From: Mesorhizobium sp. ORS 3359
GTDB lineage: Bacteria > Pseudomonadota > Alphaproteobacteria > Rhizobiales > Rhizobiaceae
Direction: 5' to 3'
Length of the DNA: 64,000 bases
NCBI GenBank assembly: GCA_000824845.1
Contig: CCNC01000091.1
Span: 1 to 64,000, forward strand
A model generated the notes under the pieces. It saw only the letters and a program-made list of their open reading frames with translations. It had not been told where the DNA came from and ran no database searches. A program made the translations under genes and the position numbers. Positions 11,735 through 21,032 of the stretch are shown here, piece by piece. Position 1 is the stretch's first letter, and each line of letters starts with the position of its first letter.

Positions 11735-13201
11735 TCAGCCGGCCTGTTTCAGCGCCGCTTTTTCGGCGCGCAGTTCCTCGATCGAGCGCACGTTGCGCCG
11801 CGCGGCGCCCGCCCATTCGCGGGTCTTGACCTGTGCTTTCGAAAGCCGCTCCTTCGCCGCCGGAACGGCGTGCGCATATTGCGGCAGCCATGCGGCTTCA
11901 GCGACCACCATCTCGTCCACCATCTGCCAGACCTCTTCCGGCGTCGACACCGCACCCACCAGCGGGTCGTGCAGCACGGCGAGCTTCAACAGGTCGATGT
12001 CACCGGAAATCGCCGCATGCACCGACATGCGCTGCACGTTGATCGAGGCCATGCAGGTGGCGGCACAGGCCTCCGGCAGCGTGATCCCGGCCGCCATGTT
12101 GATGCCGAAACGGTCGACGAAGCCGGGCGATTCGATGATCGCGTCCTGCGGCAGGTTGGTGATCACGCCTTCATTCTTGACGTTGAAGTGACCGCGATAG
12201 ACGCGGTTGGTCTCCAGCGCCTCGAGAATGTGGCTGGCATGCTCGTTGGAGCGTTTTGCCGGATCGATCGGCTTCGAAGCCGCTTCGAGGAATTGCGGAT
12301 ATTCCGTCTCGAACCAGTTGCGGGTTTCGGTCGAGTAGCGGAGATACCCTCCCGTCTCGCCGTGGATCCAGTCCGACATGTCGATCCAGCGCGTGATCTC
12401 GTCGGGGCGCTTGCGGTACCAGGGCAGATATTCGGAGAGATGCCCGTTGCTTTCGGTCGAATAGACGCCGAAGCGCTTCAGCACGTCGATCCTGAGCTTT
12501 TCCTGCTTCGAATAGACCGGGTGCGCCTCGAAGGCGGCGATCAGCTCGTCCTTGCCGATCGGCCGGCCGTTCAGCTTGAGCTCGATGAACCAGGTCTGGT
12601 GATTGATGCCGGAGCAGACATAGTCGAGCTCTCTGGGCGATTTCGCGCCCAGCACTTCGGCGATCTGTTCGGCGCCGTGCTGGACGCCGTGGCAGAGGCC
12701 GACCGTGTCGACCTTGCCATATTCGATCGCCGCCCAGGTGTTCATCGCCATCGGGTTGGCATAGTTGAGGAATTTCGCGCCGGTCGCGGCGACCTCGCGA
12801 ATGTCTTTGCAGAAGTCGAGGATCACTGGAATGTTGCGCTGGCCGTAGAGGATGCCGCCGGCGCAGATCGTGTCGCCGACGCACTGGTCGATGCCATATT
12901 TCAGCGGGATGTGGATGTCGTCGGCATAGGCCTCCAGTCCGCCGACGCGCACGCAGCTGATGATGTAGCGCGCGCCCTCCAACGCCTCGCGGCGATTGGT
13001 CGTCGCCGTCACTTTGGTCGGCAATTTGTTGGCTTCCACGATCCGGTCGAGGATCGCCTTGATCATCCCGAGATTGTGCTCACTGACGTCGGTCAGCGCG
13101 AATTCGATGTCCTGGAATTCAGGCACGCACAGAATGTCGGTGAACAGCTTCTTTGTGAAGCCGACGCTGCCGGCGCCGATAATAGCGATTTTGAAGCTCA
13201 T
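11735..13201 (-). CDS. agaL1: GH4 alpha-galactosidase/alpha-glucosidase
   Basis: Second family-4 glycosidase of the operon, 488 aa, only distantly similar to the other copy. The NAD-binding start is IAIIGAGSVGF; the metal motif is C170-H171-G172 (the CHG form, seen in AglA-like and some MelA-like enzymes), with N149 in NYANPM and H201 in GINHQTW. The different CHG versus CHS motif suggests the two GH4 enzymes prefer different sugars or linkages. The start is ATG 13201, with AAGGTG just upstream; a longer frame to 13282 has no good site. It is the first gene of the operon and divergent from the AraC gene. Confidence 0.88.
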   Translation of the reverse strand: MSFKIAIIGAGSVGFTKKLFTDILCVPEFQDIEFALTDVSEHNLGMIKAILDRIVEANKLPTKVTATTNRREALEGARYIISCVRVGGLEAYADDIHIPLKYGIDQCVGDTICAGGILYGQRNIPVILDFCKDIREVAATGAKFLNYANPMAMNTWAAIEYGKVDTVGLCHGVQHGAEQIAEVLGAKSPRELDYVCSGINHQTWFIELKLNGRPIGKDELIAAFEAHPVYSKQEKLRIDVLKRFGVYSTESNGHLSEYLPWYRKRPDEITRWIDMSDWIHGETGGYLRYSTETRNWFETEYPQFLEAASKPIDPAKRSNEHASHILEALETNRVYRGHFNVKNEGVITNLPQDAIIESPGFVDRFGINMAAGITLPEACAATCMASINVQRMSVHAAISGDIDLLKLAVLHDPLVGAVSTPEEVWQMVDEMVVAEAAWLPQYAHAVPAAKERLSKAQVKTREWAGAARRNVRSIEELRAEKAALKQAG

Positions 13202-13448
13202 CACCTTCACCTTGGTCCAACTGAATGCCAGGCAAGGAGCGTCAAAGGAGGATTTGGCCACGCGCCATCGCGCGCCAGCCACTCAAAGCCGGAAATCCGG
13301 CTCTTTCTCCTCCCGCCCGCTCCTCGACCGCGGGTCTTTCGCGTTCTGAGAAGTTGGATTATGCCCTTATTGGCGGGCACCGCCAGAGAAGGATTATGCT
13401 TTCGAGGGTAATTTTGTGCTGCGGGACCTGATCGCCAATGGAGAGCTG

Positions 13449-14291
13449 ATGCGGACGATCTCACTGCCGCGCGGCCGCCAGCGGCTGCATGCCATGCCGA
13501 CAAGCACCGGCTATGAGGTGCGCGAGGACGAAACCTACGACTGGGACGGCAGAAAGCGTGGCCAGACCCCGTTCACGGTGCTCCAGCATACGATCAGCGG
13601 CACCGGTCAGCTGCGTTACGAGAACCGCAACTACCGTCTGCAGGCGAACGACACGCTGCTGGTTCTGGTGCCGCACAATCATCGCTACTGGCTGGGGCAG
13701 GGCGACCGCTGGGAATATTTCTGGATCTCGATGAACGGTGAGGAGGCGCTGCGTATCCACAAATCGATTCTCAGCGTCTCCGGCCCCGTGTTCCGGCTGC
13801 AGCCGGCGACCGTCGATCACCTTGCCGATTGCAGCCTGCGCCTCATCAAGGGAGCGGGTTCGCCTGGTGCGGCCTCCGCGATCGCCTATGAGGCGGCGAT
13901 GGCGCTCTACGACGATGTCTTCGGCTCGCATGCCTTCGCCGAGAAGCAAAGCGCCATGCAGCCGATCATCGACCATATCAACGCCAATCTCGACAAGCCG
14001 CTGCCGGTGGCGGAGCTGGTCGAGATCAGCGGCCTCAGCCGCGCCCATTTCTCGCGCTGCTTCGCCGAGAGCGAAGGATTGCCGCCTGCCGAATTCGTGC
14101 TGCAGCAACGCCTGCAACGCGCGGCCAAGCTGCTCACGAAGGCCGATTTCCTGCCGGTCAAGGAGGTGGCTGTGCTCTGCGGCTTCGAGGATGCGAATTA
14201 TTTCTCGAAGGTCTTCCGCCGTTTCTACGGCATCACGCCGACGCAGTTCCGCACCACCGGCATGTATGCGAGCCTGGGCAGCCATCGCTGA
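13449..14291 (+). CDS. agpT: AraC-family activator of the alpha-galactoside operon
   Basis: A 280-aa regulator with an N-terminal cupin-like sensing domain (about residues 20-150) and a C-terminal double helix-turn-helix (about 175-275; PVAELVEISGLSRAHFSR and then VKEVAVLCGFEDANYFSKVFRR). GGAGAG upstream supports ATG 13449; an upstream GTG at 13416 has no such site. It is divergent from agaL1, in the position AgpT holds in Sinorhizobium, where it is needed for induction by alpha-galactosides. Function is inferred from position and family. Confidence 0.87.
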   Translation: MRTISLPRGRQRLHAMPTSTGYEVREDETYDWDGRKRGQTPFTVLQHTISGTGQLRYENRNYRLQANDTLLVLVPHNHRYWLGQGDRWEYFWISMNGEEALRIHKSILSVSGPVFRLQPATVDHLADCSLRLIKGAGSPGAASAIAYEAAMALYDDVFGSHAFAEKQSAMQPIIDHINANLDKPLPVAELVEISGLSRAHFSRCFAESEGLPPAEFVLQQRLQRAAKLLTKADFLPVKEVAVLCGFEDANYFSKVFRRFYGITPTQFRTTGMYASLGSHR

Positions 14292-14301
14292 TGCTTGGGA
14301 T

Positions 14302-15462
14302 TCAGTGCCGCCTACGGTCCAGAGCGGTCGAAGCGGTCTTGACCGGATCGGCGGCGGCAAAGGCCGCGTCGACCTGCTCGGGTGTGCGCTGCTCGGTCCG
14401 CTTCCAGGCGACATATTGCACGATGCCGAAGCTTGGGCGCTGCGGCACCGTCTTCACCACCGGCATGCGGAACCCGTCGCGGAATTTTTCCCAGCGCGCG
14501 CCAAGCACCGCGACCATTTCCTCCACCGTCGGCGGCGTCGCCACATCGGCATAGGTGATGGTGACCTTGCCGGCGAGGGCTTTTTCGCGCGAGAGCGGCA
14601 CCGGGATCGAAGCGAGATAATCGGCCGGCACGTCGAGCAAACCGCCAAACGCCCATTGCTGGCGCAATTGGTCGGCGCTCATCGGCGCGACGCTGACGTC
14701 GATGTCGTTGGGCGTCCCAGGCACGCGGTAGGGGCAGCGGAAACGGCCGCAATTGGCCTGCGCCGAGAATTGCCAGAGCGCATAGCCCTGCCAGTTGCCC
14801 ATCGGGAAATGCACGTCGATGTCGGGCTTGTAGCGCGCATACCAGAGCGGCAGCCGTGACAGCAGGCGATACTGGTAGCGGTTGTCGGCGATGTACTGGG
14901 CCGTCTTGCCGTTGACGTAGAGCACCGGGAAGCGGCCGAGGCGGCGATGCACCTGGCGCACGAATTCTTCGGCGTCTTCCAGCGACATCCACAGCGTCGG
15001 ATCGATGCCTTCGATGTCGAGAGCCATCAGCTCATCCGGCCCCGGTTCCGCGAAATCGATGAAATTATTGGCCTGCTCGACCGGGTTGCCGGGCCGCGCC
15101 AGGTGATAGGCGCCCCATTTCAGGCCGAGCGCCTTGGCCACCACCTTGCGCGTCTGGAACAATTCGCGCGTCACGGCATAGCGCTTCCACTGCGCCTTGC
15201 AGAGTTTGACGTCGGCCTCGGCGCCGAAGCAGAAGTAGGGCGGCGGCAGCCCGTCTGACGCCTTGTTGATGAAGCCGGCGACGCGCTTGTCGGTGACGAG
15301 CTGCTGCCAGTCGATCGAATTGTATTCATAGGCGTCGATCACCAACGGGCGGTCGGCGTTCTTCCACGGCTCGGAGAAATCCGAGGCCTGTGCCGCCGTG
15401 CCCAGCGCAATCGCCGCCGCGAGAAGCGCCAGGCGGCGAAGAGGGCGCGCCGGCTTTTTCAA
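14302..15462 (-). CDS. Secreted GH25 lysozyme-like protein
   Basis: A 386-aa protein with a clear signal peptide (MKKPARPLRRLALLAAAIALGT, cleavage near AQA). The GH25 muramidase barrel covers about residues 35-240, with a first acidic motif VIDAYEYNSIDW and the catalytic D-x-E pair in LMALDIEGI. The roughly 120 residues after the barrel have no domain I recognise. The start codon is TTG at 15460-15462, chosen because it gives the complete signal peptide; the ribosome-binding site is weak. It is convergent with agpT. It would cleave peptidoglycan outside the inner membrane. No phage genes are nearby, so it looks chromosomal. Confidence 0.85.
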   Translation of the reverse strand: MKKPARPLRRLALLAAAIALGTAAQASDFSEPWKNADRPLVIDAYEYNSIDWQQLVTDKRVAGFINKASDGLPPPYFCFGAEADVKLCKAQWKRYAVTRELFQTRKVVAKALGLKWGAYHLARPGNPVEQANNFIDFAEPGPDELMALDIEGIDPTLWMSLEDAEEFVRQVHRRLGRFPVLYVNGKTAQYIADNRYQYRLLSRLPLWYARYKPDIDVHFPMGNWQGYALWQFSAQANCGRFRCPYRVPGTPNDIDVSVAPMSADQLRQQWAFGGLLDVPADYLASIPVPLSREKALAGKVTITYADVATPPTVEEMVAVLGARWEKFRDGFRMPVVKTVPQRPSFGIVQYVAWKRTEQRTPEQVDAAFAAADPVKTASTALDRRRH

Positions 15463-15707
15463 TCAGGGTGTCCCCACTGACCAGGGAACGATCCTGAACC
15501 GCTATGGTTAAGGAAGTGCTTTCACAACATCGGCTTGCTTCCGTCCGCTCCAAAACATCAAAAAAGTATCGGTCGGGTGGACAAGCCGTGGTGGCAGGGG
15601 CTTCAATTGCCGCCTAAGCTTTCAATAACGGTGGCCAGTGGGAAGACACGGGCCGCCCGACGAAGCGCAGCAACCGGTCACAAGACCGGACCCGCGCGGG
15701 GAGGAAA

Positions 15708-16598
15708 ATGAACATGAATCCGGACCTGGAAGTCGTCCAGATCAGACAGGGAGAGTCGTTCAAGGCCTGGGCCCACGGCTATCCTTTCCGCACCGTGCGC
15801 TGGCACTTCCATCCCGAATACGAACTGCATCTGGTCGTCGCCACCACCGGCCGTTATTTCGTCGGCGACTTCATCGGCGAGTTCGAGCCGGGTAATCTGG
15901 TGCTCACCGGGCCGAATCTGCCGCACAACTGGGTCAGCGACGTGCCGCCGGGCGAGACCGTGCCGCTGCGCGGCCGCGTCGTGCAGTTCTCCGAAGAATT
16001 CATCGCCAGCGCTTCAGCCGCCTTGCCCGAACTTGCCGCCTGCGCCGGCATCCTCGAAACCAGCCGCCGCGGCGCGCTGTTCTCGCCGGCGACGGCCGAG
16101 CTTGCGGCGCCCCTGCTGGCGGAGCTGACCGAGGCGCAGGGCGTGCGCCGCCTGTCGCTGTTCATGGCCGTGCTCGACATCTTGAACCGCGCCGGCGACG
16201 TCCGCACGCTGGCCAGCGCCGGCTACCTGCCCGACCCCTCCGGCTTCATGTCGGCCGGCATCAACCAGGCGCTCGCTTACATCAATTGCCACCTGACCGA
16301 GCCGTTCAGCGAAGGAACGCTGGCCGAGATCGCCGGGCGCAGCCCAAGCGCCTTCTCGCGCAGCTTCCGCCGGCACACCGGGATGGCGCTGGTGCAATAT
16401 GTCAACCGGCTGCGCATCAACCTTGCCTGCCAGCTGTTGATGAGCGAGGCGCAGATGTCGATCACCGAGATCTGCTACGCCGCCGGCTACAACAACATCT
16501 CGAATTTCAACCGCCAGTTCCTGGCGCAGAAAGGCATGTCGCCTTCGCGCTTCCGGGCCTTGCTGGCTGAGAACATCAACGCGGAGATTGCCGCCTAA
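15708..16598 (+). CDS. AraC-family regulator next to the pentitol operon
   Basis: A 296-aa protein with an N-terminal cupin domain (residues 20-110, with a histidine-rich strand VRWHFHPEYELHLVV) and a C-terminal AraC DNA-binding domain (about 185-290; FSEGTLAEIAGRSPSAFSRSFRR and ISEICYAAGYNNISNFNRQF-like helices). A GGAGG site precedes the ATG. It lies 287 bp upstream of the sugar-binding protein gene in the same direction, so it probably controls that operon in response to ribitol or ribulose (inference). Confidence 0.88.
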   Translation: MNMNPDLEVVQIRQGESFKAWAHGYPFRTVRWHFHPEYELHLVVATTGRYFVGDFIGEFEPGNLVLTGPNLPHNWVSDVPPGETVPLRGRVVQFSEEFIASASAALPELAACAGILETSRRGALFSPATAELAAPLLAELTEAQGVRRLSLFMAVLDILNRAGDVRTLASAGYLPDPSGFMSAGINQALAYINCHLTEPFSEGTLAEIAGRSPSAFSRSFRRHTGMALVQYVNRLRINLACQLLMSEAQMSITEICYAAGYNNISNFNRQFLAQKGMSPSRFRALLAENINAEIAA

Positions 16599-16625
16599 CA
16601 GGGAGGAAACCGGGAGGAGCTCAAA

Positions 16626-16645
16626 GCAATTCCGAAAGGAATTGC
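16626..16645. repeat. Short form of the GCAATTCC palindromic repeat
   Basis: An 8-bp perfect inverted repeat, gcaattcc / ggaattgc, with a 4-base loop. The arms equal the ends of the longer palindromes at 28509, 41538 and 54896; here the middle is missing. It lies between the AraC gene and the binding-protein gene. The rest of this 287-bp gap shows nothing else I can name. Confidence 0.6.
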
Positions 16646-16885
16646 GTCAACACCCAAGAGACATTCAGGGAAGGAAGAACGCGGGGTGCAAGGCACCCGG
16701 TGCTGGAGATCGCTTGTTCTCAAATCCAGCACGTCAGGAGGATGTTTGCCCGGCTTATCGGGATCGGATCGATCCTCAGCCGACTGATCATACTCCTTTC
16801 AACAGTTCGACATGCAGTCAAGGCCTGGCGCGCCGTTCACCGCGCAGGTCCTCGTGAAACCATTTCTCGAAAGGGAGACATTCGA

Positions 16886-17968
16886 ATGACCAGACATGCT
16901 TGGAAATCGCCGTTTGCCTTGAAATCGACGATCGCGGCTGTTTTCGCCGTCTCGCTGCTCGGCAGCACGGCAGCGTTTGCAGACACCGTCACCGATGCAA
17001 CGGTGGCCTTCCTGATGCCCGACCAGGCATCGACCCGCTACGAGCAACACGACTATCCGGGCTTCGTCGCCGAGATGAAGAAGCTCTGCCCGGGCTGCAA
17101 GGTGATCTACCAGAACGCCGATGCCGATGCCGCGCGCCAGCAGCAGCAGTTCAATTCGGTGATCTCGCAGGGCGCCAAGGCGATCGTGCTCGATCCGGTC
17201 GATTCCACCGCCGCGGCCTCGCTGGTGAAGCTGGCGCAGAGCCAGGGCGTCAAGGTGATCGCCTATGACAGGCCCATCCCGACGGCGCCGGCCGATTTCT
17301 ATGTCTCCTTCAACAATGAAGGCATCGGCAAGGCGATCGCCGATTCGCTGGTCGAGCACCTCAAGGCGCTTAAGGTCGATCCGGCCGGCGGCGGCCTGCT
17401 GCAGATCAACGGCTCGCCGACCGACGCCGCCGCGGGTCTGATCAAGAAGGGCATCCATAAGGGGCTCGATAGCAGCGGCTATCCGATTCTGGCCGAGTTC
17501 GACACGCCGGAATGGGCGCCGCCGAAGGCCCAGCAATGGGCGAGCGGCCAGATCACCCGTTTCGGCGCCAAGATCCTCGGCGTCGTCGCGGCCAATGACG
17601 GCACTGGCGGCGGCGCGGTCGCGGCCTTCAAGGCGGCCGGCGTCGATCCGGTTCCGCCGGTGACCGGCAACGACGCGACGATCGCGGCGCTGCAGCTGAT
17701 CATCGCCGGCGACCAGTACAACACCATCTCCAAGCCGAGCGAGATCGTCGCGGCCGCCGCGGCCAACGTCGCCGTCAAGCTGTTGTCGGGCGAGACGCCC
17801 AAGGCCGAGATGACGCTCTACGACACGCCCTCGCAGCTCTTCACGCCGGCGGTGGTGACGCAGGAGAACCTCAAGGCCGAGATCATCGACAAGAAGATCA
17901 ACACGGCCGCCGAGCTCTGCGTCGACCGCTATGCCGAAGGCTGCAAGAAGCTCGGCATCACCAACTGA
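16886..17968 (+). CDS. Sugar/polyol ABC importer periplasmic binding protein (XylF/RbsB class)
   Basis: A 360-aa type-I periplasmic binding protein. The signal peptide runs to about residue 32 (cleavage after AAFA). The mature part has two Rossmann lobes; AKAIVLDPVDSTAAASLVKLAQSQG and VKVIAYDRPI are typical of the XylF branch. AAGGGAG at 16871-16877 supports ATG 16886, and a longer in-frame start at 16700 has no site and no signal peptide. The downstream ribitol dehydrogenase and ribulokinase make ribitol the most likely ligand, but this is inference. Confidence 0.9.
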   Translation: MTRHAWKSPFALKSTIAAVFAVSLLGSTAAFADTVTDATVAFLMPDQASTRYEQHDYPGFVAEMKKLCPGCKVIYQNADADAARQQQQFNSVISQGAKAIVLDPVDSTAAASLVKLAQSQGVKVIAYDRPIPTAPADFYVSFNNEGIGKAIADSLVEHLKALKVDPAGGGLLQINGSPTDAAAGLIKKGIHKGLDSSGYPILAEFDTPEWAPPKAQQWASGQITRFGAKILGVVAANDGTGGGAVAAFKAAGVDPVPPVTGNDATIAALQLIIAGDQYNTISKPSEIVAAAAANVAVKLLSGETPKAEMTLYDTPSQLFTPAVVTQENLKAEIIDKKINTAAELCVDRYAEGCKKLGITN

Positions 17969-17976
17969 TCAAGTGG

Positions 17977-18004
17977 CATCCGGCCGCCCCTCGGCGGCCG
18001 GATG
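17977..18004 (+). promoter_or_regulatory. Intercistronic stem-loop after the pentitol binding-protein gene
   Basis: A perfect 12-bp GC-rich stem (CATCCGGCCGCC, 17977-17988, pairing with 17993-18004) with a 4-base loop, starting 8 bp past the binding-protein stop and ending 31 bp before the ATPase gene. There is no U-run, so it is more likely an mRNA-stabilising or partial-attenuation hairpin than a full terminator. Confidence 0.75.
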
Positions 18005-18035
18005 TCCGGGCAACGACTGACAAGAAAGGCGGCGC

Positions 18036-18866
18036 ATGAGCGAAAGTCCTGAAGGGTCGGCTTCCGTCGGTGAGCTGGTGCTCAGCTTGCGCGGCATATC
18101 GAAGAATTTCGGCGCCGTCTCGGCGCTGACCGATATCGATTTCGACGTCCATGCCGGCGAGGTCGTAGCCTTGGTCGGCGACAATGGCGCCGGAAAGTCG
18201 ACGTTGGTCAAGATCCTTGCCGGTGTTCATCAGCCGAGCTCGGGGACGATCAATTTCCGCGGCCGGCCGGTCACGCTGCCCGACCCGCGCGCGGCGCTGA
18301 CGCTCGGCATCGCCACGGTGTTCCAGGATCTCGCGCTCTGCGAGAACCTCGATGTCGTCGCCAACATTTTCCTCGGCAACGAGCTCAGCCCGTTGCGGCT
18401 GGACGAGGTGGCGATGGAGATGCGCGCCTGGACGCTGCTCAACGAATTGTCGGCGCGCATCCCGAGCGTGCGCGAGGCGGTCGCCTCGCTGTCGGGCGGC
18501 CAGCGCCAGACGGTCGCCATCGCGCGCTCGCTGCTGCTCGAACCGAAACTCATCCTGCTCGACGAGCCGACCGCCGCCCTCGGCGTCGCCCAGACGGCGG
18601 AGGTGCTCAACCTCATCGACCGCGTCCGTGCGCGCGGCCTCGGCGTCGTGATGATCAGCCACAACATGGAGGATGTCCGCGCTGTCGCCGACCGCATCGT
18701 GGTGCTCAGGCTCGGGCGCAACAACGGCGTCTTCGAGCCCGATGCCTCGAACCAGGACCTGGTGAGCGCCATCACCGGCGCGTCGAACAACGCGGTGTCG
18801 CGGCGCGCCGAGCGGCTGCGCATGGAACGCGATCACAGCGCACAGGCCGGGGAGCAGCATCCATGA
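18036..18866 (+). CDS. Sugar/polyol ABC importer ATPase, single-cassette
   Basis: A 276-aa ABC protein with Walker A GDNGAGKST (residues 48-56), signature LSGGQRQ (152-158) and Walker B LILLDEPTAA (172-181). Sugar importers of this class usually use a tandem ATPase of about 500 aa (RbsA, XylG); this has one cassette, like FrcA of the rhizobial fructose importer, and must act as a homodimer. The residue after the Walker B helix is G (TAALGVAQT), where many members have D. AAAGG precedes the ATG. It overlaps the permease gene by ATGA (18863-18866). Confidence 0.92.
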   Translation: MSESPEGSASVGELVLSLRGISKNFGAVSALTDIDFDVHAGEVVALVGDNGAGKSTLVKILAGVHQPSSGTINFRGRPVTLPDPRAALTLGIATVFQDLALCENLDVVANIFLGNELSPLRLDEVAMEMRAWTLLNELSARIPSVREAVASLSGGQRQTVAIARSLLLEPKLILLDEPTAALGVAQTAEVLNLIDRVRARGLGVVMISHNMEDVRAVADRIVVLRLGRNNGVFEPDASNQDLVSAITGASNNAVSRRAERLRMERDHSAQAGEQHP

Positions 18867-20113
18867 CGGAGCAAGGCAATTCGACTCCCCTGGCGCTCGA
18901 TCGCGCCGATGCGCGCGTTAAGCACGCGGCAGGCATCGGCGGCGCGGTACGCGCCTTCCTCGATCGCGTGCGCAGCGGCGATCTCGGCTCGCTGCCGGTC
19001 ATCGTCGGTCTCGTGGTGATCTGGACGGTCTTCACCAGCCTCAATCCGGTCTTCGTGTCGAGCAGCAATCTGGTCAACCTCCTGTTCGACTGCTCGACGG
19101 TCGGTGTCATTGCGCTCGGCATCGTCTGCGTGCTGATGGTCGGCGAGATCGACCTGTCCGTCGGCTCGATCAGCGGCTTCGCCTCGGCCATGGTCGGCAC
19201 GCTCTGGGTCAACCAGGGTTGGCCGGTCGCGCTGGCAATCCTGGCCGCGCTCGCATTCGGCGCCCTGATCGGCTCGCTCTATGCGCTGCTGTTCAACCGG
19301 CTCGGCATGCCGAGCTTCGTTTCGACGCTGGCCGGCCTGCTCGCGGTGCTCGGCATGCAACTCTATATCCTCGGCTCCACCGGCTCGATCAACCTGCCTT
19401 ACGGCTCAGCTTTGGTGGATTTCGGCCAGCTGATGGTGATGCCGAAATGGGTCTCGCACACGCTTGCCGCGACCCCGGGTTCGGCGATGCTGTTAAGCGG
19501 ACTCCGCACCGTCGCACGCCGCCGCGCGGCCAATCTCTCGACGCCGTCCGTAGCCGGGCTCGTCCTGCGCGTCGCCACTATTACCATCGGCCTCGAACTG
19601 ATCGTCGCCTACCTCAATCAGTCGCGCGGCATCCCCTGGATGTTCGGCCTGTTCGTCGGACTCGTCGTGGCGATGAACTATGCGCTGACCAGGACCAAAT
19701 GGGGGCGTTCGATGACCGCCGTCGGCGGCAACCGGGAGGCGGCGCGGCGAGCCGGCATCAAGGTACGCGCCATCTACCTCAGCGCCTTCGCGCTGTGCTC
19801 GCTCTTTGCCGCGCTTGGCGGCGTCCTTGCGGCCGCCAGGCTTGCTTCCGCCAGCCAGCAGGCCGGCACCGGCGACGTCAACCTGAACGCCATCGCGGCC
19901 GCGGTCATCGGCGGCACCAGCCTGTTCGGCGGTCGCGGCAGCGCCTATTCGGCGCTGCTCGGCATCATCGTCATCCAGTCGATCGCCAGCGGGCTGACGC
20001 TGCTCGATCTGTCCTCGTCGCTCCGCTACATGATCACCGGTGCCGTTCTGGCCATCGCCGTGATCGTCGACTCCCTCGCGCGCCGCTCCCGTGCCTCGCA
20101 CGGCCGCGCCTGA
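18863..20113 (+). CDS. Sugar/polyol ABC importer permease (XylH/RbsC class)
   Basis: A 416-aa inner-membrane permease of the BPD_transp_2 family with about ten hydrophobic segments. The conserved region VCVLMVGEIDLSVGSISG and the late AAAVIGGTSLFGGRGSAY segment are characteristic. It is longer than RbsC (about 320 aa) because of a central insert near residues 205-225, as in XylH. It is translationally coupled to the ATPase and followed 24 bp later by the dehydrogenase gene. Confidence 0.92.
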   Translation: MTEQGNSTPLALDRADARVKHAAGIGGAVRAFLDRVRSGDLGSLPVIVGLVVIWTVFTSLNPVFVSSSNLVNLLFDCSTVGVIALGIVCVLMVGEIDLSVGSISGFASAMVGTLWVNQGWPVALAILAALAFGALIGSLYALLFNRLGMPSFVSTLAGLLAVLGMQLYILGSTGSINLPYGSALVDFGQLMVMPKWVSHTLAATPGSAMLLSGLRTVARRRAANLSTPSVAGLVLRVATITIGLELIVAYLNQSRGIPWMFGLFVGLVVAMNYALTRTKWGRSMTAVGGNREAARRAGIKVRAIYLSAFALCSLFAALGGVLAAARLASASQQAGTGDVNLNAIAAAVIGGTSLFGGRGSAYSALLGIIVIQSIASGLTLLDLSSSLRYMITGAVLAIAVIVDSLARRSRASHGRA

Positions 20114-20137
20114 TCCGTTCAAACGAGAAGGGTACAC

Positions 20138-20866
20138 ATGGCTCAAGATCTTTCGGGAAAAGTCGCCGCGGTCACTGGCGCGGCATCCGGCATCGGCCTC
20201 GAATGCGCCAGAGCGATGCTTGCCGCCGGCGCCCGCGTGGTGCTGGTCGACCGCGCCGAGGACAGGCTGAAGGAGGTCGTTGCCGAACTCGGCGACGGCG
20301 CCATCCCGCTGGTGGTCGACCTCACCAACCCCGCCAGCGTGGCGACCATGCTGCCCGGCATCCTCGACAGGGCCGGCCAACTAGACATCTTCCACGCCAA
20401 TGCGGGCGCTTACGTCGGCGGCGAGATCCTCAATGGCGACCCGGATGCCTGGGACCGCATGCTGAACCTCAACATCAACGCGGTGTTCCGCTCGGTGCAC
20501 GCGGTGCTGCCGCACATGGTCGGACGCAAGACCGGCGACATCATCGTCACCAGCTCGATCGCCGGGCTGGTCCCCGTCGTCTGGGAGCCGGTCTACACGG
20601 CCTCCAAGCACGCCATCCAGGCCTTTGTCCACACGCTGCGCCGTCAGGTCGCCAAGCACGGCCTGCGCGTCGGCGCCGTGGCGCCCGGCCCGGTGGTGAC
20701 GGCGCTGATCAGCGACTGGCCGAAGCAGAAGCTCGAGGACGAGCTGGCGGCCGGCGGGCTGATGCAGCCTATCGAGGTCGCGGAAGCCGTCCTGTTCATG
20801 CTGACGCGGCCGAGGAACATCACGATTCGCGACCTAGTGATCCTGCCGCAGAGCAATGATTTGTGA
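20138..20866 (+). CDS. rbtD: Ribitol 2-dehydrogenase (SDR family)
   Basis: NAD-dependent short-chain dehydrogenase of 242 aa that should oxidise ribitol to D-ribulose. It has the cofactor motif TGAASGIG (13-20), NAG at 88-90, a catalytic Ser near 139-140 and Y153-x3-K157. Beyond the general fold, stretches such as [20 protein letters not shown] and [14 protein letters not shown] match what I recall of Klebsiella RbtD closely, so the specific name is justified. GAGAAGGG precedes the ATG. It sits between the ABC importer and the ribulokinase. Confidence 0.9.
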   Translation: MAQDLSGKVAAVTGAASGIGLECARAMLAAGARVVLVDRAEDRLKEVVAELGDGAIPLVVDLTNPASVATMLPGILDRAGQLDIFHANAGAYVGGEILNGDPDAWDRMLNLNINAVFRSVHAVLPHMVGRKTGDIIVTSSIAGLVPVVWEPVYTASKHAIQAFVHTLRRQVAKHGLRVGAVAPGPVVTALISDWPKQKLEDELAAGGLMQPIEVAEAVLFMLTRPRNITIRDLVILPQSNDL

Positions 20867-20870
20867 GGGA

Positions 20871-21017
20871 AGGAAGGGAGTAAGGGAGTAGGGCAGTAAG
20901 GTTAGGAACCTTTGCACTTGCGACCGATCGTTTACGACTGACAATCTCCCTACTGCCCTACTGCCCTACTGCCCTACTGCCCTACTGCCCTACTGCCCTA
21001 CTGCCCTACTGCCCTAC
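20871..21017. repeat. CCCTACTG octamer tandem array with a degenerate inverted arm
   Basis: Eight perfect head-to-tail copies of the octamer CCCTACTG fill 20948-21011, followed by a 6-base partial copy. On the other side of a 40-base spacer, 20871-20905 carries about three degenerate copies of the complement (GAGTAAGG, GAGTAGGG, CAGTAAGG), so the whole can fold into a long hairpin. The array ends 15 bp before the ribulokinase start codon. A related element is at 31017-31109. There are no unique spacers, so it is not a CRISPR. Confidence 0.9.
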
Positions 21018-21032
21018 CTCTGAGGTTCCGCC

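Noticed and set aside
14302..15462. Prophage remnant, because of the GH25 lysozyme
   Set aside because: No holin, structural or integrase genes nearby; the protein has its own signal peptide and sits between metabolic operons.
20948..21017. CRISPR array
   Set aside because: The unit is 8 bp, with no spacers and no cas genes nearby.
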